Translations under genes and position numbers: made by a program
Assembly: GCA_011009095.1 (NCBI GenBank)
Contig: VTPC01001036.1
Span: forward strand, 151,890 to 215,889
Origin: Ignelater luminosus
Taxonomy: Eukaryota > Arthropoda > Insecta > Coleoptera > Elateridae
Length of the DNA stretch: 64,000 bases
Direction of reading: 5' to 3'
Notes under the pieces: generated by a model
The model's input: only the letters and a program-made list of their open reading frames with translations
Databases searched by the model: none
Told to the model about the DNA's origin: nothing
Shown here: one piece after another, positions 10,172 to 20,304 of the stretch
How the letters are laid out: each line of letters opens with the position of its first letter
How positions within the stretch are numbered: position 1 is the stretch's first letter

Positions 10172-11836
10172 ATGTTTATTTCGAAAATCTTCAAACATAT
10201 GCCTCACACAAATTCTAAGTTCTGGCATTTCACGAATAAGGTATCTATATGTCTTTTGAATGATCGTTAAGAAGTATTTTAAATCATTGTTAGATTTCAG
10301 TGCGAAACTATACTCCTCGCAGGGCTCTTATGTATGTACCTGGAGATGATACAAGAAAATTAAAGAAAGCATGGACATTAAATGTTGATTGTGTTGCCAT
10401 GGATTGTGAAGATGGTGTTGCCATTAACAGAAAAGTAGAAATTTATTTACTATTGTTTTCAGCATCGTTAAGATATTTAATTATTGTATTCCCAAGGAAA
10501 CAGCTCGAGAAACTATTAGGAATATCTTAAATGAAGGAAAACCCACTAAGAAAAAATTTGACTGGGCTGTAAGAGTAAATTCGATAGACAGTGGTCTATG
10601 TGATGATGATTTAAGAGCTCTATTGACTGCTGAACATTTGCCCAATACAGTTCTTTTACCGAAAGTTGAAAATAAAGAACATATATTATGGGTACCCACT
10701 TACCTTTAATACAAAAAATGTTATGCCCAAAATTATTATTTGCAGTTTTCAGAAAGAATAAACTCGTATATAGAAAATAAAAAGAAAGTAGAACTTATTA
10801 TATTTATTGAATCAGCAGTGGCTATGATTAATTTGCCAGATATCTGTAGAACTGCTGTACTGCTTTCCAAAACTAGTAAATTTGTACCATGTGCTCTAGT
10901 GTTTGGTAGTGATGATTTTTGTGCTAGCATTGGTAAATTATCACAAAACAAATTGAGTTAGTACCTATTTTGTACTAATTAGAATTTTAGGTGCTACTAG
11001 GACTGAAGATTCAAAAGAAATTCTTTATGCTAGGCAAAAGTTAGTTTTAGTTGCAAAGGCATTTGGTTTGCAAGCTATAGATATGGTTTATATTGCATAT
11101 AAGGGTATGTAGGTATTAAATATTTATTTTCTTGTTACAAGGAATATAAGGAATTTGTGTAGGTAATTGTTTCTATGTTTGTAGATTTGGAAGGACTAAA
11201 ACTACAAAGTGAAGAAGGCTCAAGAATGGGTTATACAGGGAAACAAGTTATTCATCCTGATCAAGTTCCGATTGTACAAGAAGCATTTTTACCCAACACA
11301 AAACAAATCGAATGGGCTGTAGGTTTATTAAATGCTTTTAAAGAGCATCAAAAAAAGTGGAAAAGTAGGTAGACAATATTTTAAATAATAGAAATTAAAT
11401 TCACTCAAAACCAAAAATATTATTTTGTATATTATTAAATTTTGAAAAAACAGTTGCAAGAATAAAAAAGTTGATTGTTAAATATACATACCTAATTATA
11501 ATACAGAAGAAATTTTAATTAAGGTGTAGCATAATATTTCTTTACTGTTATTTAAAAGACTTTGTAAAAGTCAGTAGCAGTCAATGAGCTAACTTTGGGG
11601 TAGGCACAAATCACTTGATTGATTTAAATTGTCAGATTATTATAAAGAAACTAACCAATCAAGCAGCCCTGGCCTTCTCTAAAGTTAGTTCACTGACCAC
11701 CGCTGGTAAAAATAGAGCATATAATTTTCTTAAATACTTGTAGGGAGCATTTACTTACAAAGGAAGCATGATCGATATGCCAACTATGAAGCAAGCACAA
11801 AATGTGATAGATTTAATTATGTTATCAAAAAATTAA
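10172..11836 (+). CDS. CLYBL: Citramalyl-CoA lyase, mitochondrial (CLYBL orthologue), seven exons
   Basis: CLYBL cleaves citramalyl-CoA in the mitochondrial itaconate/C5-dicarboxylate pathway and belongs to the HpcH/CitE aldolase family. Proposed exons are 10172-10250, 10301-10434, 10497-10691, 10746-10932, 10991-11104, 11185-11364 and 11744-11836. The start at 10172 gives a basic, hydrophobic leader suited to mitochondrial import. Family motifs follow in order: TPRRALMYVPGDD, VAMDCEDGVA, RVNSIDSGL, LPKVEN, FGSDDFCASIG, ILYARQKLV, AFGLQAIDMVYI, GYTGKQVIHPDQ and the C-terminal GAFTYKGSMIDMP. Length is about 327 residues against 340 in human. Two weak points remain. Exon 1 only joins in phase through a poor donor (GTCTTT at 10251). 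Exon 6 joins exon 7 out of phase by one base. Identification is firm; these two joints are not. Confidence 0.9.
11572..11705. mobile_element. hAT-type MITE in the last intron of CLYBL
   Basis: The termini CAGTAGCAGTCAATGAGC and the inverted CAGCGGTGGTCAGTGAAC match over about 25 bp, both then reading CTAACTTT. The 134-bp element is flanked by GTAAAAGT (564-571) and GTAAAAAT (706-713), an 8-bp target duplication with one change. CAG-type ends and 8-bp duplications are typical of hAT elements. Confidence 0.75.
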
Positions 11837-11894
11837 TGTATACATTATACATTATGCTACATAATTAAAATTGTTAGATTATCATGATCAAGTA

Positions 11895-11900
11895 AATAAA
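11895..11900 (+). terminator. Poly(A) signal of CLYBL
   Basis: AATAAA lies 59 bp after the CLYBL stop codon, with a further AATAAA-containing stretch and T-rich sequence just downstream. Position and sequence fit a cleavage signal; no transcript evidence is available. Confidence 0.5.
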
Positions 11901-12501
11901 TCTAATAAATGTTTTTAGTAAATACGTAATTTGTTTTATTATAGGAATTGTGTATAAAAATCAGCTTTGCATATTAAATTTCTTTTATTTGCGTTACCTA
12001 AATTATTTTCAAATAGTTTATAATTTTAGATAAATACAATTCTTCAATTTATTCAGGTTAAGTTTGATTAATTTAATTTATTTTTTAATCTTAAATGGTT
12101 AAGTTTGTACTAGTGATCTGTGTGGTATTCAAATTTCTTTCAGATTATTTCTAGAAAAACACCTTCAATCTAAAATTACATCCTTGGTCTAATAAAATTT
12201 ATTTAGTTTTCAAAGAATTAAAAAAGTTAGGGCTGATTGCATCAATGATTTGATTGTCATCAGAGTTAATATGTGATCAAAAACTCATTAATATGGTTTT
12301 AATCACTGTTGCACACCAGCGTTTGAGGCCTATTCTACCACAATTTTGGTTGATGTATTGGCAACTTGTGTGCGGTGGGGGGTGTCATGTTTTAAATACT
12401 TAAAATTGCATTTTACTACATTGCTCCATAAAAGAAATTGTTTTAGTAATGAGGTTTTTCCTTGTTTCTTTTGTGAGAAAAATTCTTTTCACTATTTTTT
12501 T

Positions 12502-13226
12502 TACACAGGATGTTTCTAAATTGCATGGGACAAATATATGGGCTTGATTCTAATGTGAAAAATAAGCAGAAAATCTAGTTACAATTTTTTCTGAAAATGC
12601 TCACTGTAAGCTACTAACAAAGAGATTTTTGTTTTATTAGCTCTGCAATAGTTTATGGTACTATAGTAATGAAATTTGGTATCTATGCACTACTTATCAA
12701 GGCCTTTATTTGCAGTTAATTTGTCAAAACTATCTGCCCCAAAAGTGACTTATTGGAGTGTAGAGGCCGTTCTCCACATTCATTATATACAAAAATGTAC
12801 CTGAACCTCTAATGATTTTTGGAGTTTTTTCAGAAAATCTGCGTGTTTACAAAAATAATTGAAAAGGCAAGATGCTTTTAAAATGAAACCAGTTATGTAA
12901 TGACTGCATTAGATTTTACACATTTCTATAGACGAAAGAGTTCTGGAGATTAAAACGGCTCCCTACCTCCAAAACCACCCTTGCAACAAAATTAGTTTCT
13001 ACAAATTAAGTGCAAATATAGTCCTTGAAAAGTAGTGCATGTATACCAAATTTGGTTATTGCAGCACAAATTGTTGCAGAGTTATTAAAATAAACTGCCT
13101 TGTTAAGCAAAACTTTTAAGGTGGCGTAGTTCCGCAGGGGGAGCATTTCAAAAAGAATTTTATCATATTTTTCGTTGTAGAATAACGTCCTTATATTTCT
13201 TCCATGCAATTTAGAAACACCTTGTA
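12502..13226. mobile_element. Fold-back DNA element (D) downstream of CLYBL
   Basis: The end CAGGATGTTTCTAAATTGCA and the inverted CAAGGTGTTTCTAAATTGCA match over about 24 bp, and TA stands at both outer borders. Inside, AAATTTGGTATCTATGCACT and the reverse of the right arm (CAAATTTGGTATACATGCACT) plus the following TACTT.TCAAGG stretch show that the inverted similarity extends well inward. It is a fourth example of the long-arm architecture of elements A-C. No transposase is present. Confidence 0.7.
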
Positions 13227-13820
13227 TAATACTATAATTTAATATCTGCAGGTTTGTTACAAATTGTGGGCTGCAATTCAGTTGTGTACAAGAAGGTACA
13301 TCATGATGTATTTTGGTTAATGGTTAATAATTTTAGTGAATTGAATTGAAAATTTAATAACTTATTGCTAATTTTATTTGAATACTAGTTTTTGACTACT
13401 GAATAATTTGCTAGTGTTTACTCTAAGAGTGTCTCGATATTGTTTCCAATATTTTAGTGAGAAGAGTGTGGACACGCTTGACAATTTCTTATCAAAGTCA
13501 TTTTTAAAAATGAAGGATAGTCTGTTGTCAAAGTAACCGTAAATTCTTCTTCTGTCCTTTACACCTGCAGTGTGAGTTGTAGAAAGTTAGTGTCATCAAA
13601 CTACATCAGCCAATCAAATATGGCTGGCTGAAGGATAAAGAAAGCAGTTCAGTTGTACACATTGATTGAATTCTTGTGATGTTTTTCACTTGAAAGTTTC
13701 CAATATTAGGCTTTAATAACTTAAAAATATCAATGTATTAGCTAAACCAGATAAATTATAGCATTATCTTAGTTATTAGATCACTCAGAATATATAGGTT
13801 AAGTAAGTTGTTTACTGTGT
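13227..13820. other. Intergenic stretch, nothing recognised
   Basis: No coding exon, palindrome or RNA gene is evident. It separates fold-back D from the dispersed repeat that begins near 13821. Confidence 0.4.
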
Positions 13821-14184
13821 TCAACGAACTGCGAAGGAGTCATTACTAAATTTGCGAAGTCTGTCTGTCTGTATGTCCACATTTTTTGTCAAATTCTGAA
13901 ATCTTGACTTCGGATTTCGATTCTACATCAAAAACTAAAGACTACGTGGTATCTTCGTTTTTTGATAACTCTTTGGGAACATGGTCAAAATGGCGGCCAA
14001 AAATTGAAAAATTTTCAAATTTTTTTTTTTACTTTAGAATCGTATTCTACATCAAAAATAAGACAAACGTGTACTTTTAGTTTTTTGATATCACCTCGGG
14101 AACATGGTCAAAATGGCTACCGAAGTCTGAAAAAAGTAACAAAACGGAGTTCGTTGTGGTTATGCTTTGCATTCCCAGATGTTT
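13821..14184 (+). repeat. Dispersed 0.36-kb repeat, copy 1
   Basis: This stretch recurs in the same orientation at 31137-31502. Shared landmarks in order are CAACGAACT, GAAGGAGTC, TTTGCGAAGTCTGT, ACATCAAAA, TCTTCGTTTTTTGATAACTC, GGTCAAAATGGCGGCCAAAA, TTTTTTGATATCACCTCGGG and TTTGCATTCCCAGATG. The copies differ by scattered substitutions and small gaps. CAACGAACT near the left border and AGTTCGTTG at 14148-14156 are perfect inverted 9-mers, but the similarity runs about 28 bp beyond the right one. The class is unknown. Confidence 0.8.
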
Positions 14185-14192
14185 ACATATGT

Positions 14193-14471
14193 CACAGCAT
14201 AGAGCCTTGCGGAATCAGTAGTTTCACTTGTTGTCGGCGGCTTTGATCTTTGTGTCCAAAATTTTTACTGCACATTGTCACCACGCGCAGCCCACATAGG
14301 CATACCAAGCGTCAGTGCGGTTTTTGCAAGATTCAACACAACAATTGTACGCCACTGTTTACTGAATTTTGTTCAGTGCGCAGTCACCACGCGTCGAAAA
14401 ACACGTAACAAAATTTTTATCTAAGTGAAACTACTGATTCCGTATATATACGCTATAGGCTCTATGCTGTG
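14193..14471. mobile_element. MITE with 36-bp inverted ends and CATATGT target duplication
   Basis: The ends CACAGCATAGAGCC and GGCTCTATGCTGTG are perfect inverted copies. Further in, GGAATCAGTAGTTTCACTT matches its inverse AAGTGAAACTACTGATTCC. The 279-bp element is bordered by CATATGT on both sides (14186-14192 and 14472-14478). The interior includes two related blocks with TCACCACGCG. No coding capacity is seen. Confidence 0.8.
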
Positions 14472-14486
14472 CATATGTGTTTACTC

Positions 14487-15046
14487 TAGAGATGGGTCGT
14501 TCATGAATGAGTCGTTCACAATGAACGACTCACTTAAATGAGCGGCAAACATATGACTCTTTTTGATTGAACGGTTCGTTCAGTTGTTTATTCAGTTCAG
14601 TATCACATAAGTGCAAATGTTTAAAGTTCGTACTGACTCTACTGAGGAGTGGGGAATGAACGAACGAAGAAACAGTGAACTAAATATGTATTTGAACTTA
14701 CATAGTTCAATGCAATTTCCGAGAGCAATACAAGTTAGGTGTATTTATTAATGATTATCGAAGTATAATATTTTCTAAGGATTATTAAATAAATAAAACA
14801 CTTTATTTCTATTTTCTAAGGAGTTGAAAAATCTAATAGAGTAGAGATCTTGAGAATTGACTAAACATAATTCAATAATTTAGGTGAGAACGATATCGCA
14901 CCTATCGTACATTTCTACAGCAGTATGTATGAAACGCGCGTGCTTACACAATCAGTTCAAATGAACGACTCAATGTGAACGGCTTTTTAAAGTGAGTTGA
15001 ACGAATTGAACTGGCACGGTAAAAAGAGTGGTATGTCCCATGACTA
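14487..15046. mobile_element. Non-autonomous hAT element with 8-bp target duplication
   Basis: The element starts TAGAGATGGGTCGTTC and ends GTCCCATGACTA, giving imperfect inverted ends (TAGAGATGGG against TAGTCATGGG). Both borders carry the identical octamer GTTTACTC (14479-14486 and 15047-15054), a hAT hallmark. Subterminal GAACGACTC/GAGTCGTTC and AACGGTTCGTTC motifs recur in both orientations at both ends, as expected of transposase-binding sites. No transposase frame is visible. Confidence 0.8.
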
Positions 15047-15054
15047 GTTTACTC

Positions 15055-15975
15055 CTCTGGCAGCCACGTGCTGTTTGAGTCCTATTGCATTCCAAAATAG
15101 ACTGTGCAAGTGCTGACGTCACGCTATCCTTACTACTTTCCAAACAAAACATTTTCCTGTGTTTGATTGCCATAAGAGAAATTTCGAATCTATAAAAAAC
15201 ACTGTTTATTGTGTTTTACCTAATATATAAATTGTATTGGTAAGTAATTATAGTTTATTTAATACTCTCTAGCAATACTGATGTTGAATATACCTTAATA
15301 ATCCTCCTCTCTCATCAAAATGTGATTCATAACTTATCATTAAACGATAGCAAATACATCATTCTAACTTACCTGTGTAGTAAGATTAAATAAAACACGA
15401 TTAAAACGTTTTTCTAGAAGTTTAAAAGTTCTCTTATGGCGTTTAACACACGGAAACGATTTGTTTGGAAAGTGGTGACCATGGTAACTAATAAAAAGTG
15501 ACGTAACACTTGCGTGGTCTATTGCACCAGTATTTGCAATCAGCAAACCTATGATATGAAAAAGTTACGTTGGTGATTTATTAATTGCTATATTTGCCAC
15601 ATTATTGCTTACGATGTGTTGAGGAACAGTCAATAAGTGGTAGTACTAGAATCATAAAGTTTTTGAACGATTGGAAGCAACCATCAGTGATTCGTTTGCT
15701 ACCAGCATTTCATGCAGCGCTTAAGAAGCGCTTTTGTATTTTCCTGCCGTTTGTATTCGAGGTTAGATATAAGTTGTTGCATCGGATTTCATGTTGATGT
15801 AGAGAAAATCAGGTTGTTTTTCAAATCTGTGAGGTAGATGCAGTATTACAAAAGTTGTATATAATTATTAATATAGTCGTCCAGGAGCAAGTAAGCGATT
15901 ACTAGCAGACCATATAATCACTGATACTGGCAGCGCGTAAGACTGGTTACTTCTTTTGAACCCAAGCATTAATCT
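15055..15975. other. Intergenic stretch, nothing recognised
   Basis: Short open frames exist here, but none shows domain similarity, splice context or a plausible start. An E-box (CACGTG) lies near 15065, just right of the hAT element. Confidence 0.35.
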
Positions 15976-16109
15976 CGTTCAGGAACACTCAGCGAACTCA
16001 ACGGTTGATTCTCAGCGGTAAATATGCTGACAGTGCTGACTGCTGAGCAACTGCGCAACTCCAGTCACTAACGTAACGTAACCGCTGGGTCAATGAATGT
16101 TCCTGAACG
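15976..16109. mobile_element. Small MITE with CGTTCAGGAACA ends
   Basis: The left end CGTTCAGGAACACTCA and the inverse of the right end CGTTCAGGAACATTCA differ by one base. The 134-bp body is rich in GCTGA/TCAGC-type words. No convincing target duplication is seen, so the exact border is uncertain. Confidence 0.55.
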
Positions 16110-16457
16110 CGTCCATTGACATACCGCCTATAGAATAGTTGTGTATAATTTGCAATCGCCGAAGTACGTTTTTCATTTGTAATGTAATTTTAAAATTTTA
16201 AATCTTATGATAACATAACGGATATTAAAGAGAAGTGCTTTGTTGGTGGCTTAAAAGGAGATTCATCTCGACGAAACGCACGTTGATAACAATTTGGATA
16301 ATTACGAAAATCAGGGAACTTTTGAAGTCGTACAATATTCTATCGGTATTACTACAGCGTTCGTAGATTTGCCTTAAATCAGCTGATTATTAACCAGTGT
16401 ACCGGTATAATATCTGAAAACGCCTAATGACAAATCAACAGTTTGGACAAATTCTAA

Positions 16458-16560
16458 TCAGATTATGATTACGATTAAAAATCTAGTTGTTAATCGTCAC
16501 GATTAATTTACTCATAAATCGTTCGTGACGATTGACTTTTAATCGTAATCGTTAATCTGA
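16458..16560. repeat. 103-bp imperfect hairpin element
   Basis: The left arm TCAGATTATGATTACGATTA and the inverse of the right arm TCAGATTAACGATTACGATT match with small gaps. Both arms then share AATCGTCACGA. It is built from repeats of ATTACGATTA-like words and is probably a short MITE. It lies about 300 bp upstream of LAMTOR5. Confidence 0.65.
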
Positions 16561-16682
16561 CTAAAATTTTCCTAACACTGCACTGCAATATCAAACGGAC
16601 ATCACGGCACAACTGTAGTGTCTATCACTAAAATCACTTATTATTATTACATTTGGCAACATGTGCTCTGGTTAATGATGCG

Positions 16683-16701
16683 TGACGTCATGTCACGTGA
16701 C
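16683..16701. promoter_or_regulatory. CRE palindrome next to a CLEAR-type E-box upstream of LAMTOR5
   Basis: TGACGTCA occupies 16683-16690, the perfect CREB/ATF palindrome. GTCACGTGAC occupies 16692-16701, the exact consensus of the CLEAR element bound by TFEB/TFE3/MITF at lysosomal genes. The pair lies about 165 bp before the LAMTOR5 start codon. A further GACGTCA half-match is near 16721. LAMTOR5 is a subunit of the lysosomal Ragulator, so the site fits the gene's function. Binding is inferred only from sequence. Confidence 0.55.
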
Positions 16702-16865
16702 TTTTATTTGTGAATCCACCGACGTCATCTGACAATTGTTGATTGTGATTATATTGTCAAATAATAAGAGATATTTAGTAATAAACCTATTTTTTCGTAC
16801 ACTATTTTATAAATGTTAAGGTAGTTATACTTAGTTTTGAAGGGAGATTGTATTCTAGCTGTAAA

Positions 16866-17257
16866 ATGGAAAAACAATTAGATCGCGTAATGGATGAAGT
16901 GTAAGTTGTTCTAACCTTAAAAAGAAAACAAAGATCTATTTTTTAAAATATAATTTTACTTCTAGTCTTAATGCACCAGGAGTAATAGGATGCGTTTTTG
17001 CTGATCACCAAGGATTATGTTTGGGAGGTAAAATTATATCTTGCTATTTAGTTTGAAAAATATTTAACTTGTTGAATATTGAAGCAAAAGGTAAAGCATC
17101 CACAGAAAGTGCTGGGGTGATAGGAGCAATTGCTGAACAGGCAGCCAAGTTAGAACCTCAAAATAAAGGCCCTGTTATTGTATTTGAAAATGACCATTCA
17201 TCATGTATTATACAGCGCAGTGGAACAATTACAGGTGCTATATATAAAAATATTTAA
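16866..17257 (+). CDS. LAMTOR5: Ragulator subunit LAMTOR5 (HBXIP orthologue), three exons
   Basis: LAMTOR5 is a roadblock-fold subunit of Ragulator, which anchors Rag GTPases and mTORC1 signalling at the lysosome surface. Exons are 16866-16900, 16966-17027 and 17085-17257, with consistent phases 2 and 1 and consensus splice sites. The 89-residue product starts MEKQLDRVMDEV and then has the family landmarks GVIGCVFADHQGLCLG, AGVIGAIAEQAAKL, PVIVFEND and IIQRSGTITGAIYK, which align without gaps of note to human LAMTOR5 (91 residues). There is no signal or membrane segment, as expected. The next gene, RFT1, converges on it. Identification is firm. Confidence 0.92.
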
Positions 17258-17275
17258 GTTAAATTTATAATACTT

Positions 17276-17417
17276 AAGGTCCAGTTTTACAAGCATTGGT
17301 CAAGTTTAAATAGAGGCTGATTGCTAGGGATACAACTGTTGTCAGCTATTCTCACAATTATATCCATCGCAACAATTTTCTAATTAGACTTAACTGATGA
17401 TTGTAAAACTGGGCCTT
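17276..17417. mobile_element. MITE in the LAMTOR5 3' untranslated region
   Basis: The ends AAGGTCCAGTTTTACAA and the inverse of the right end AAGGCCCAGTTTTACAA differ by one base, and imperfect similarity continues for another 15-20 bp (AAGTTTAA against AAGTCTAA). The 142-bp element lies between the stop codon and the poly(A) signal of LAMTOR5, so it is probably part of the mRNA and could fold into a hairpin. No clear target duplication is seen. Confidence 0.7.
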
Positions 17418-17556
17418 GGAAATGCCGTGTTTGACTGATATCAGACTTAAAAATGATCAAGTTTCTTTGTATATAATAGGTACTTTTTCTTAATTATAAA
17501 AAAATACCTTAAACATATAGGTAATGTAAATTTATAACTGTATACTTCAATATGTC

Positions 17557-17562
17557 AATAAA
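17557..17562 (+). terminator. Poly(A) signal of LAMTOR5
   Basis: AATAAA lies 300 bp after the LAMTOR5 stop codon. It is only about 25 bp from the RFT1 signal on the other strand, so the two mature 3' ends may abut or overlap. Confidence 0.5.
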
Positions 17563-17586
17563 AACAAGCATAAAGGAAAAATAATT

Positions 17587-17592
17587 TTTATT
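17587..17592 (-). terminator. Poly(A) signal of RFT1
   Basis: TTTATT on the plus strand gives AATAAA on the minus strand, 40 bp after the RFT1 stop codon. This implies a very short RFT1 3'UTR. Confidence 0.5.
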
Positions 17593-17631
17593 TTCTTAAT
17601 AAAAACAAAACAATTAGAAAAATAACTAATA

Positions 17632-19840
17632 TTATTCCATTTTTAACGAAGATCTTCTTCGATACTTATCAATTCCTAATCTCATTAAGTCTTTATTTTC
17701 AAGGGCCCATACTAAACCAGTAGCAAGAAAGCATACACCACCAATTGTTATGTGTAAAATAATAGATTTGTGTAATAAATACAGCTAAAATAAACATAAT
17801 TAATATTATAACATACAATGATTATCCATTACCTCTGAAATCTTAGTAACAATTCCAGATAAGACTAAAAGTAAAACAAATTTCTTTCCAGGAGTTAAAC
17901 CTTTCAAGGGTTCATACATTGTGTCTTTGTACATATTTTTAATGTAGTATATGCTAAAAATAAGCGATTATAGAAAGTACTGACAAACTCGGAACAGTAG
18001 TTATAATACCTATGAAATATTCTTGCAGTCATGTTAATACAGTTTGCAAGAATAAATCCAACAGGTCCAAAAATATTTGTTAATACATATGAAATTACTA
18101 AAAATGTTACTGAAAATATCACCATTACATAGTTGTACCTGTACAGAATAAAATGTAACTATAGTTAACAAAAGTTTAATTAAGCCATTACTTATCAAGT
18201 TCTTGATTATTCATTGTAGCAAATACATAACATTCAGTGACACCATTAACAGCTAAAAGTAGCACGGCAATACAATGAAACTGCAAAAGTGTTGTAGGCA
18301 ATGAATTGTCTGTCAATACACGACCTCCATAAAGATACAATAATGTGTGACTGTAAGTTTGTCCAAAGATTATTACCACTAATCCAATACTAGTAACAAC
18401 TTTGCATAATTGACTTAATACAATAGAGGCTTCTGCTACAGATTTCTAAAAAAAATCTGTCAACTTTCATAATAAGAATGTACAAGAAATATTTTACCTG
18501 ATTTTGGTTTGTAATTGGTACATCTCTTTTTATCATTTGTGTAAAATAAAAATAACTGCTTTCTTCTATAGGTCGAAATACAAATCTAAGAAATGAATCT
18601 TATAACTTCAATTCAAAATTAAGTATTGTTACTAACCTGGCAGCTAAACTTCCTAAATTGTTTACTATATCATACATAGATTGTTGACTAAAAGTTAGAA
18701 CTGGTGATATAGTCATTACGTATCTTTCTCCCTCAGTTAAAATCTGTTTTACAATACATTGTTTGAAGAAGCTAAATGTTAACAAACCCAAGTTTTTATT
18801 TAATAATTCTTCCTAAAAATCTACACACCTTAAAAGGAAGCAGAACAAATATTTTTAATATTACCTTATTTTCCATAAAACCTGGAAAAAAATCTAGAAT
18901 TGAAGTAAAAGGAAAGTCTTGCATATCAGAAAACATAGTTTTCTTATTATCCTTTATAATACTGTTATTCTGGTCTTTACTGGTTTTTTTATTTTGTTCT
19001 TTTACTTTATTTAAGTTGTATATGTACCAATAGAAAAAGAGATAATGGGATAAACAATAAACAATGGAAGATAGTATTTGAGCTAAAGAAAATGCATTAA
19101 TTGCTTGATCTGGATCTTGAATGACAAGAACAACAAAGATAATCGTACGACTTACTATGTAAATTGTTTCTAAAACAACCTGTTAGTGGAAAAAATGAAT
19201 AAGCAATTTTAATTATTTTTCTAATAATTACCTTGAGTTTAACAAAACAATAACTTTGACTAACTAGTACTACACACTGTGTCATCTGATCTATAATACA
19301 AGACACAGCAATTGCATAACAACCTAAATAGTATTGTTTTAAATAAGTCTCTTCTGTTGTACTAAGCACGTTTGTCCATACATACACTAACAATAATGAA
19401 ACAATTCCTGAAAGCGGGACTCTGTAAATCACAAATATTATAACGTTGCAATTATAAGAGGTATGAAAACTTACGTTAACCAAATTTGATTAATAACTTG
19501 GGCCCAATTATGTGACTTAGTATCAGTTAAACAAGCTTTTAAAATTGGTTCTCTTGATAAAAATAATATTGTGGACTCTAATAACAACAAGCGTACATTC
19601 ATAATCCCCAGCACAGTTTGGCCTACATGCCTTATAATAAAGGCATTTAATACAAATGTAATGCATCGAAATAAAATCTAAAGAAATTAATTAAAAAGTA
19701 TTAGTACTACTTCAATATTAATAATTAAAATAGTTCATTTTAAATGTCACTTGAATCTAACAAAACAGACAGGTACAAACCTGGAAAATAATACTAAACG
19801 ATGCATTTTCAACACTACTCTTTAAAATATTACGTCCCAT
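17632..19840 (-). CDS. RFT1: RFT1 homologue, ER lipid-linked oligosaccharide factor, ten exons
   Basis: RFT1 is a multi-pass ER membrane protein needed for N-glycosylation at the Man5GlcNAc2-PP-dolichol stage; whether it is the flippase itself is debated. Exons on the minus strand are 19840-19781, 19677-19475, 19421-19232, 19179-18865, 18812-18637, 18585-18498, 18445-18192, 18138-18010, 17953-17833 and 17784-17632. All junctions are GT...AG and the phases agree throughout, giving 562 residues (human 541). Signatures include [58 protein letters not shown] and [14 protein letters not shown]. Hydrophobic segments run through the whole protein. A Lys/Asn-rich loop at about residues 190-230 is longer than in human. 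It is head to head with SLC25A26. Identification is firm. Confidence 0.95.
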
Positions 19841-20304
19841 ATTTCTAAAAATTTATCAACTATTGAAAATACTTGAAAACAGGTGTATTTTGCTGTCAAA
19901 GTTTGAGGTTAAGTATGGGTGTTTTGTAACTTTACATAATTTATAACATAGAAATGGAATGGACTGTTGTACGTAATATACAGTAAAAAAAATATGGTGC
20001 TATTTTTGATAATTATCGCATTTTGCTATAAATAATTCTGCTGATAATTATTAAACTTCAAAAGTCAAAATGTCAAATTTTTGTTTTGGTTACCACTGTT
20101 ACCATCTCACCACATCTGTAACGAAACAACGAAACACTTGAGATTTGAAAGTCCCTAAAAAGCTTTTAAATTTTATAACCTACATAACCTATCACGGATT
20201 TTTTTTTTGTTGAATGTTGGACTTTTAACCTATAAAAATGTTAAATTAGATAAATTGTTCATTTAGGTTGTTAGTAATGATAATAACATTTAATTTATAT
20301 AGAG
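19841..20304. promoter_or_regulatory. Shared upstream region of RFT1 and SLC25A26
   Basis: Only 464 bp separate the two divergent start codons, so a bidirectional promoter is likely. I see no TATA box clearly placed for either gene. CATCACAC-like and AACGAAAC words near 20115 are not assigned to a factor. Confidence 0.4.

Noticed and set aside
18776..19033. An 85-codon plus-strand open frame
   Set aside because: It is antisense to RFT1 exons 4 and 5, which have full family similarity and consistent splice phases.
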